Program-made: the position numbers and the translations under genes
Shown here: positions 30,371 through 35,703 of the stretch, one piece after another
Layout: the number at the start of each line of letters is the position of its first letter
Position numbering within the stretch: position 1 is the stretch's first letter
Notes under the pieces: generated by a model
Seen by the model: the letters and a program-made list of their open reading frames with translations, nothing else
Told to the model about the DNA's origin: nothing
The model's database searches: none
DNA from: an uncultured bacterium
GTDB taxonomy: Bacteria > Patescibacteriota > Patescibacteriia > UBA1558 > GWA2-36-10
Direction: 5' to 3'
Length of the DNA stretch: 35,703 nucleotides
Assembly (NCBI GenBank): GCA_903876815.1
Contig: CAIRBL010000055.1
Coordinates: forward strand, 1-35,703

Positions 30371-31294
30371 ATGATTAAAAGCTATAAAAATTCAGTCCAA
30401 CAAAAGAAATTACGTCAGACAGCGGAATTTTCTGATCACTCTTGGCTTTCTGTGGTAGAGCCAAGCAAAGAGGAAATAAAAAAATTAAGCCAGAGTTTAA
30501 ATTTGGACGAAGATATTTTGGCAGACAGCTTAGATAAATATGAGTTGCCTCGTATTGAGATAGAGGGAGAAAATATTTTGGTCATCTTGCGTGCGATTGT
30601 TGAAGAAAAAGGCTCTTATACTACTTACCCTTTGACGATTATTTTCAGACCAAAGCTGTTAGTGACCATTAGTCCGGTTAAAAATATTGTACTGGATGAT
30701 TTTGTCAATCAAAAAGTAAATTTTTTAACAACCCAACATTCTAATTTGTTGATCAATGTTTGTTTGCGAGTGATTTATTATTATCAGAAGTATATCGTCA
30801 TTTTGAATCGTAAGGTGCAAAAAGAAAAATCTCAAATTCATGGTATTAGTAAAAAAGATGTGTATGATTTAGTGGAGATTGAGGAAAGTTTAAATAAAGT
30901 AATAGCCGCTTTGACGCCAACTATTAGTACTATCAAAAAATTATTGCAGTATAACTATATTCATTTATATAAAGAAGACAAAGATTTAATCGATGATGTC
31001 TCAGTTGATGGGGAGCAGGTTTTGGAACTAGCAATTACCAATTTGAAAACAGTCAAAAATATTAGGGACGCCTATACTACTGTGATGTCGATTGAGCTAA
31101 ATCAAACTATGAGACTTTTGACTTACATCACAGCCTTATTTACCATACCGATGTTGATTTCTAGTATGTATGGTATGAATATAAAATTGCCTTTGGCTGA
31201 TTGGCCGCATGCTTTTTTGGTGGTTTCTGGTCTAGCTTTGTCTTTAGTATTGGTAGCGGTAATAATCTTTATCTCTTTTAAGAAAAAAATCTAA
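30371..31294 (+). CDS. corA: CorA family divalent cation (Mg2+) transporter
   Basis: The 307-aa protein has the CorA plan: an N-terminal alpha/beta cytosolic domain, a long stalk helix (about 120-245), and two C-terminal transmembrane helices (about 250-270 and 282-303). Between them lies the selectivity motif YGMNIKLP, with GMN at about 272-274. A basic KKK tail follows the last helix. Pentamers import Mg2+ and sometimes Co2+ or Ni2+. Its link with the upstream VIT1/CCC1-like gene makes a two-gene metal-homeostasis operon. A terminator follows at 31303. Confidence 0.92.
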   Translation: MIKSYKNSVQQKKLRQTAEFSDHSWLSVVEPSKEEIKKLSQSLNLDEDILADSLDKYELPRIEIEGENILVILRAIVEEKGSYTTYPLTIIFRPKLLVTISPVKNIVLDDFVNQKVNFLTTQHSNLLINVCLRVIYYYQKYIVILNRKVQKEKSQIHGISKKDVYDLVEIEESLNKVIAALTPTISTIKKLLQYNYIHLYKEDKDLIDDVSVDGEQVLELAITNLKTVKNIRDAYTTVMSIELNQTMRLLTYITALFTIPMLISSMYGMNIKLPLADWPHAFLVVSGLALSLVLVAVIIFISFKKKI

Positions 31295-31302
31295 TATTTA
31301 TT

Positions 31303-31337
31303 AAAAAAGTAGCTTTTCTTTCGGGGCTATTTTTTTA
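31303..31337 (+). terminator. Terminator after corA
   Basis: TAGC/GCTA extended by A/T pairs forms a hairpin ending in seven T. It is weaker than others in the window. Confidence 0.6.
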
Positions 31338-31347
31338 TTTGCCTTTA

Positions 31348-31376
31348 TTGACAAAATTGGTTATTTTTAGTATGGT
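31348..31376 (+). promoter_or_regulatory. Promoter of the secreted-protease operon
   Basis: Perfect TTGACA (31348-31353), 17-bp spacer, TATGGT (31371-31376), in AT-rich sequence. Transcription would start near 31383. Confidence 0.75.
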
Positions 31377-31382
31377 AAGATG

Positions 31383-31599
31383 TTAAATGGGCTCTTTGTC
31401 AAATCAATGTCCTTGGCTGTATGGCCTTTGACATTTGTATATCGATTTTGACCAACAACCATTGAGCGCTGTTTTGCCGATTGCCAAAATCGTTGAGACA
31501 CCTTGATGTCCATATAAATCAGATTTGAACACGTTGACGAGCTCCCCCTTGTGTTTGGTTGGTGAGGAATCAGAAAACCATCGAAAGGATGAGAGACTC
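31383..31599 (+). promoter_or_regulatory. Long structured 5' leader of the protease gene
   Basis: No gene is seen. Two stem-loops are clear: AATGTC (31406-31411) with GACATT (31430-31435) and an inner GGC/GCC; and CGATTTTG (31443-31450) with CAAAATCG (31485-31492). GC content rises along the leader. A ribosome-binding site (AAAGGA) sits about ten bases before the start. The length is unusual here, where most leaders are under 50 bases. Confidence 0.55.
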
Positions 31600-34500
31600 A
31601 TGAAGACAAGAACGTGGATTGGCATCATCGCCTGCGGCTTGTGGGCGAGTTTTGCGCTGGCGGCTCCCAAGCCGTCCGTGCATTTCGAAGTCAGCGGTGT
31701 GCCCGTGGTCACTGATGTCGACGAGTTCGGCAGCAGGACCAGGGATCACCAGGGTCGTTTTCTCATCGAAGAAGGCGGTCAGTGGTACTACGCTACGACC
31801 GAATCCTCGGGAGATGACGCACATCTGGTGAAGTACGACACGGTGGAGCGTTCCATCCCCGACAACCTGGCGGCCTACAGTGATCCGGCAATCGATCGGC
31901 AGGTGCGGGAGTTCAACTCCAATGCCACGGACATCGTGCCGGTGCTGGGCGATATCGCTGTCACCTTCATCGAGGTTTGCACCAGCTGGCCTGGACGGCC
32001 GGCTGATCCGGAACATTTCTGGCAATGGGAGGGCCAGGTACTGGATCCCCAGCAATTCCATGACATGGTTTTCCTGGAGAACTACGAGCAGAGCTATCCG
32101 GGATACGTGAACCAGGGTGGTTATGCGATTCCTGGCTCAGCCAATGACTGGTGGTTGTGGTCCAGTCGTGGCCGTTCTCGGCTGGTACCAGACGAGTCGC
32201 GGTATCCGGCTGGCTATGTGCCGCCACGTCCCGGCTGGATTGTGAATCCGGCCACTGGCCTGCCTTTCGTGCTGAACATGTCTTTCATTCATAACTCGGC
32301 AAGTGTTTGGGAGATGCTGACTGAGGCCGGCATCGACATCAGCCTGGACCCACGTCGACCGATCGTCTTTTTGGCCCATGGCCAAAGCAGCTCCCGTGCC
32401 CATTACAATGGCTATACCATTTTGGACATGGAGCAATTCGATGATTCGCCCTTGACCATCGGCCCGCTGGTACACGAGTTCGGGCACTGCGTCTTGCAGC
32501 TTCCCGACCTCTACTTCGATACGCCGAACAACGCCTTTCAGTTGATGAACCAAGGTGGAAACGGTTACTATGATCCGGAAACCCATCGCAATTATTTGGG
32601 GTATCCTTCGGATCTGGAGACCTCCAGCAAGGAGCTCATCGGCTGGGAAGAGCCGATCTACGTCAATGCGCCCGGCGACTACCTGTTTGATTCGGACTAC
32701 GTGCCTTACTGCCTGGTGAATCCGAATCGTCCCGACGAGAAGATCTACATCAACTCCTGGAACCAGGAAGATGGCTTCATGTCGCGGCACAATCCGGTGG
32801 GCGAGGGACGATTGGTCATCCAGCACGCCTCGCTCAACAAGCCGGGTTGGAAGTTCCAAGACAAGCCCTGCGCCGAGCTCATCTGGTCCAGTCATTCCAC
32901 GGGAGATTGGAACGAGGCTTGGCCCTATGGTGCGGAGCACGTCGTCCTGGATGTGGAAACCTGGGAGACTGGCATCTGGTTCGGCTGGACAGTCAACACC
33001 ACCAATGGAGGTGAAGAGCGAGAAATGCTCTCCTTCCGAGTGGATGAACGGCCGATGGCCACAGCCTATGTGGTCATGACCTATGATCCGCTGATGGAGG
33101 AGGTGCCCTTGGATGGAGCGGAAGCGAATTTCCACTTCATCAACTTGGGCCCCACCTTCAGTGGTTGGGAGATGAGCCTGGGTGGGGAGACGGTTTCGGG
33201 TCAGGATACGGTGAGCTTCAACCAGACCTTTGAGGTCAGCTTTTCCAGCAACGTCTGGAGTGCAACGACCTTGGGTCAGGTTTTGAACCTGCCTCTGACC
33301 CTGCACTTGCAGTCACCGGACACCACCATCATCGTCGAGCGTCTGCGGCCCTTTGTCGGTTTGCGTCCAAGCAACTGGGCCATACCGACCACTGATGTGA
33401 CGGTCATCGAGACTTTTCGTGAGCACGTGCTCAAAGCGGAAGGCTCCAATCTGACCGTGTACACCAATGGGCAACAGGGAGCGAGCCTGGGGTTCTTGTC
33501 GGAAATCAAGGATCTCTGTTTCGCCGGAGACGACACCGATCACTTCGCGGTGATCGGCGAGGACTGGGCGGCTCTGTGTCGGGTACAAAACAACAACTTC
33601 GTGCTGATCAGTCAGCCGGTCATCAATCAGCCGGTCGATGCTTACGCCTTGTCAGACACGCCGGAGTTCGGTTGGTGTCTGACGATTGCTAGCAACAATC
33701 GGCTTTTCGCCGATCGGTTGACCAACGGTGCGGAAGTGTTCGAGTTCAATCTGCCTGAGTACGTTGTGCCGGCCAAAGACTTGGCCTATGCAGGTCATGA
33801 TCCTATCGGTGACACCGAGCTCGGCAGTCGCTTCTGCTTGATTGGCGGTAGTGGCAACAACTGGGTACACGTGACCAACGTCGCGGGTGACTCGTTGTAT
33901 GCCCGGACAGCCGGTGACTGCGGCCTGATCAAGAATCCTTTGAGTCTGGATCTCCTAGGTAACGGCTACTATGGATTCGTGGTCAGCGTACTGACCTGTG
34001 TCAATAACTTCGGTGGCTATGATGAAGAGCTGTGGCACATCAGCTACAGCCACGATCAAGGTCACCACGGAGTTGGTATCATCGACCTCGGGAACTACAA
34101 CCCGGGCTACGAGAGTGGAATCGAAGCCCTTGTGCCTTACCACAACACCGACTTCCCGTCGCGGGAAGCCTTGGTGGCCAATGACTACTTTCCGTACTCC
34201 AACACCGGCACGGACATCAAGCTCTTCGATCTGGGTCACAATGATCCGGAGATTCGTGTGTTGGAGAGTGTTCCGCCCAGACGTCGTGAGTTCAAGGTCG
34301 GCAACTTCAATGCCGATCAGATTCATGACTTGCTGGTAGTGGATCGTGGCGAAGGTGTGCGTTTCTGGCGTGGTTCAGGTGACTTGAACTTCCAAGATCA
34401 AGGCCTGATACATCGCTACAGCAACGCGAATCGCTCGCCGGTTTTCTGCCAGCGCTTCGGCAGTCTGCAGCTCGGCTTCTACGAAGCCGGACAGCTCAAG

Positions 34501-34875
34501 TTCTACGACTTGCCCTCGACAGAGTGGCCGTTCTGGGCGCGTTTGAACGGTGTAGGCAATCAACGTCACATGCCCAACGAAAATTGGGTTGCGCCCAGTG
34601 GACCGTTGAATCCGCCCGACATCAGCATCACGCGCTTGGGCAACGGCGATATGCGTCTGAACATCGAGTCCATCTCCTACGGTCAGCAGTGCAACACTTT
34701 CCAAGTGTGGTTTTCCATCAACCAGGCAAACTGGACACGTCTGGCCACGGTTCTGTGGGATGGACAAAGTGCGACCAACTGGACGCATCATCGGGCCTTG
34801 GTTGGCAACCAGATCGGTTTCTATCGAGTGGTGGTCACCACCAATCTCGATGGCGGCGCCATCTGGAGCGAATAA
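31600..34875 (+). CDS. Secreted M6-like metalloprotease with FG-GAP/VCBS-like C-terminal region
   Basis: The product from the ATG at 31600 is 1091 aa. It starts with a signal peptide (about 1-22, ending FALAAP). The protease site is HEFGH at 292-296 followed by LPD with Asp303; HExxH plus LPD is the M6 (immune inhibitor A-like) layout. The middle is beta-rich. Near residue 900 the segment VGNFNADQIHDLLVVDR resembles an FG-GAP/VCBS calcium-binding repeat. No sorting domain is present at the C-terminus; it ends in a fibronectin-like segment. Codon use is strongly GC-rich: in the 60 bases from 32461 I count 37 G+C, far above native genes. The Shine-Dalgarno and signal type suit an FCB-group donor rather than the host. 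Confidence 0.8.
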   Translation: MKTRTWIGIIACGLWASFALAAPKPSVHFEVSGVPVVTDVDEFGSRTRDHQGRFLIEEGGQWYYATTESSGDDAHLVKYDTVERSIPDNLAAYSDPAIDRQVREFNSNATDIVPVLGDIAVTFIEVCTSWPGRPADPEHFWQWEGQVLDPQQFHDMVFLENYEQSYPGYVNQGGYAIPGSANDWWLWSSRGRSRLVPDESRYPAGYVPPRPGWIVNPATGLPFVLNMSFIHNSASVWEMLTEAGIDISLDPRRPIVFLAHGQSSSRAHYNGYTILDMEQFDDSPLTIGPLVHEFGHCVLQLPDLYFDTPNNAFQLMNQGGNGYYDPETHRNYLGYPSDLETSSKELIGWEEPIYVNAPGDYLFDSDYVPYCLVNPNRPDEKIYINSWNQEDGFMSRHNPVGEGRLVIQHASLNKPGWKFQDKPCAELIWSSHSTGDWNEAWPYGAEHVVLDVETWETGIWFGWTVNTTNGGEEREMLSFRVDERPMATAYVVMTYDPLMEEVPLDGAEANFHFINLGPTFSGWEMSLGGETVSGQDTVSFNQTFEVSFSSNVWSATTLGQVLNLPLTLHLQSPDTTIIVERLRPFVGLRPSNWAIPTTDVTVIETFREHVLKAEGSNLTVYTNGQQGASLGFLSEIKDLCFAGDDTDHFAVIGEDWAALCRVQNNNFVLISQPVINQPVDAYALSDTPEFGWCLTIASNNRLFADRLTNGAEVFEFNLPEYVVPAKDLAYAGHDPIGDTELGSRFCLIGGSGNNWVHVTNVAGDSLYARTAGDCGLIKNPLSLDLLGNGYYGFVVSVLTCVNNFGGYDEELWHISYSHDQGHHGVGIIDLGNYNPGYESGIEALVPYHNTDFPSREALVANDYFPYSNTGTDIKLFDLGHNDPEIRVLESVPPRRREFKVGNFNADQIHDLLVVDRGEGVRFWRGSGDLNFQDQGLIHRYSNANRSPVFCQRFGSLQLGFYEAGQLKFYDLPSTEWPFWARLNGVGNQRHMPNENWVAPSGPLNPPDISITRLGNGDMRLNIESISYGQQCNTFQVWFSINQANWTRLATVLWDGQSATNWTHHRALVGNQIGFYRVVVTTNLDGGAIWSE

Positions 34876-34888
34876 GGAGGAAGGAAGT

Positions 34889-35581
34889 ATGCAGCGTTTT
34901 TTCCTGTGGGCTTGGCTTGTGCTGAGTCTGACGCAAGGCGCGTCAGCTTTGTACATCTCGGCTCACTCTGAAGACTGGCCTGAAGGCTCTTGCTATCCCG
35001 ACAGTGTCTTTGTGCACTGGCTCGACAGTCAGAACAACGAAGGCTGGTCCTACGGTCGAGTGCGTGGACCCGAAGGTTCACCGCAGGTGTTCAGCTTCAG
35101 CTGGTGTAGCAACATTCCGGAGAGTCAGTACATCCCGGTGTACAGTTTCGTCTCCGAGTTGCGCATCAAGCTCAACACGGGAGTCGAGCAGTACTGGCCC
35201 CTGTCAGCACTGTACATGGACTGTGATCCGGCACCGTTTCCCATCCTCTTGCCCTTCGGCACCTTCAATGGTTGCGAGGCAATGGAAACGGGGATGGCCG
35301 ATCCGGTCTTGCCCCAGAGCTTGCAGCTGGAGCAGAACTATCCCAACCCCTTCAACCCCAACACCACGATCAAGTTCGGCTTGCAGTCGGCCAAGCACGT
35401 TAGCCTCAAGGTCTACGACCTGAAAGGCGAGTTGGTGGCCACGCTTGCTGACGAGCAGATGTCCGCCGGCGAACATCAGCTGGACTTCAGCGCCGGCAAC
35501 TTGAGCAGCGGCATTTACTTCTATCGCCTGACAACGTCGAACGGATTGAGCCAGACGAAGAAGATGACCCTGATCAAGTAG
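34889..35581 (+). CDS. Secreted protein with type IX-like (Por/FlgD-fold) C-terminal sorting domain
   Basis: I start at the ATG at 34889, preceded by GGAGGAAGG; the frame is open back to 34760 inside the protease gene. The 230-aa product has a signal peptide (about 1-20, ending GASA) and a small domain with several Cys (about 25-140). From about 150 it has a typical T9SS sorting tail: LEQNYPNPFNPNTTIKF, then KVYDLKGELVATL, and the final GIYFYRLTTSNG...KKMTLIK. Such tails direct cargo through the type IX system of Bacteroidetes and related phyla. No T9SS gene is in this window. The gene follows the protease by 13 bases and shares its operon. Confidence 0.88.
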   Translation: MQRFFLWAWLVLSLTQGASALYISAHSEDWPEGSCYPDSVFVHWLDSQNNEGWSYGRVRGPEGSPQVFSFSWCSNIPESQYIPVYSFVSELRIKLNTGVEQYWPLSALYMDCDPAPFPILLPFGTFNGCEAMETGMADPVLPQSLQLEQNYPNPFNPNTTIKFGLQSAKHVSLKVYDLKGELVATLADEQMSAGEHQLDFSAGNLSSGIYFYRLTTSNGLSQTKKMTLIK

Positions 35582-35599
35582 AATCGATATGCAATCAAC

Positions 35600-35640
35600 C
35601 AGGCCCGACTTCATCAGAAGTCGGGCCTCTTATTTTTAAA
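35600..35640 (+). terminator. Terminator of the GC-rich secreted-protein operon
   Basis: AGGCCCGACTT and AAGTCGGGCCT pair perfectly around six bases and a T-rich tail follows. Sequence beyond it is AT-rich again, without a gene to the window end. Confidence 0.92.
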
Positions 35641-35703
35641 TATATAAAATTAAAATCAGACTAAATTTTTTAGCAAATTTAAAAACAGCCAAATAAATTT
35701 TAT

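Noticed and set aside
32137..33306. 389-codon open frame on the minus strand
   Set aside because: It lies wholly inside the protease gene. Long antisense frames are expected in GC-rich coding sequence, and its product has no recognisable domain or start signal.
34375..34956. 193-codon minus-strand frame
   Set aside because: Antisense to the protease end and the sorting-domain gene, which both have ribosome-binding sites and domains.

Overview
The window looks like a chromosomal piece of a small-genome, AT-rich bacterium of the Patescibacteria (Candidate Phyla Radiation) type. The grounds are: short gene-to-gene spacings; native genes that mostly lack a Shine-Dalgarno sequence and often have a -10 box a few bases before the start codon; families common in that group (DUF5671 membrane protein, YibE/F protein, lysozyme-like exported protein, short GIY-YIG nuclease, cytochrome-b5-like lipoprotein); and GC-rich palindromes, including CCTGCCTGCCGGCAGGCAGG. 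I cannot place it more finely. TGA acts as a stop.

Layout. 1-3100: edge-truncated membrane glycosyltransferase-like gene (minus), greA, a tiny basic protein gene (minus) and a lysozyme-like exported protein. 3179-3723: tRNA-Arg(TCT), tRNA-Lys(CTT) and tRNA-His(GTG) behind one promoter. A GIY-YIG nuclease gene sits between two copies of the 5' end of tRNA-Lys. 3718 to about 10166: a probable integrated element at the tRNA-His 3' end. It has a large serine recombinase whose last codons lie inside the tRNA, a structured and AT-rich non-coding stretch, small hypotheticals including a SpoVG-like protein, a possible small RNA, and a ParB-like plus DNA adenine methylase pair. 10161-11582: a GC-rich two-gene cassette of paralogous membrane-anchored proteins, flanked by 43-bp direct repeats that are 39/43 identical and contain a terminator.

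11637-21300 is native sequence: three linked genes (two share an N-terminal membrane anchor), YibE/F, a GT-C membrane glycosyltransferase, a PgeF/YfiH-type protein, a DUF5671 protein, a Fur-family (probably Zur-like) regulator with a ZIP metal transporter, TspO and a small membrane protein. 21412-26995 is a copper operon: operator, CsoR, HMA/TauE-like/cupredoxin fusion, CopZ-like protein, and a CopA ATPase with an unusual C-terminal extension. 27073-31294 holds a histidine phosphatase, cytochrome-b5-like lipoprotein, divergent ribose-phosphate pyrophosphokinase, VIT1/CCC1-type transporter and CorA-type transporter. 31348-35625 is a strongly GC-rich insert encoding a secreted M6-like metalloprotease and a small secreted protein with an FCB-group (type IX-like) C-terminal sorting domain. 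AT-rich sequence resumes after it.

Three transcription units (10283-11409, 28425-29615, 31348-35625) stand out together. Each has a perfect TTGACA -35 with a 17-bp spacer, a purine-rich ribosome-binding site, codon use richer in GC than the neighbours, and a strong hairpin terminator. Most native genes show the opposite pattern. These units look acquired, possibly from hosts or neighbours. The most interesting mobile structures are the tRNA-His element with its repeated att-like core and the GIY-YIG/palindrome insertion at tRNA-Lys.
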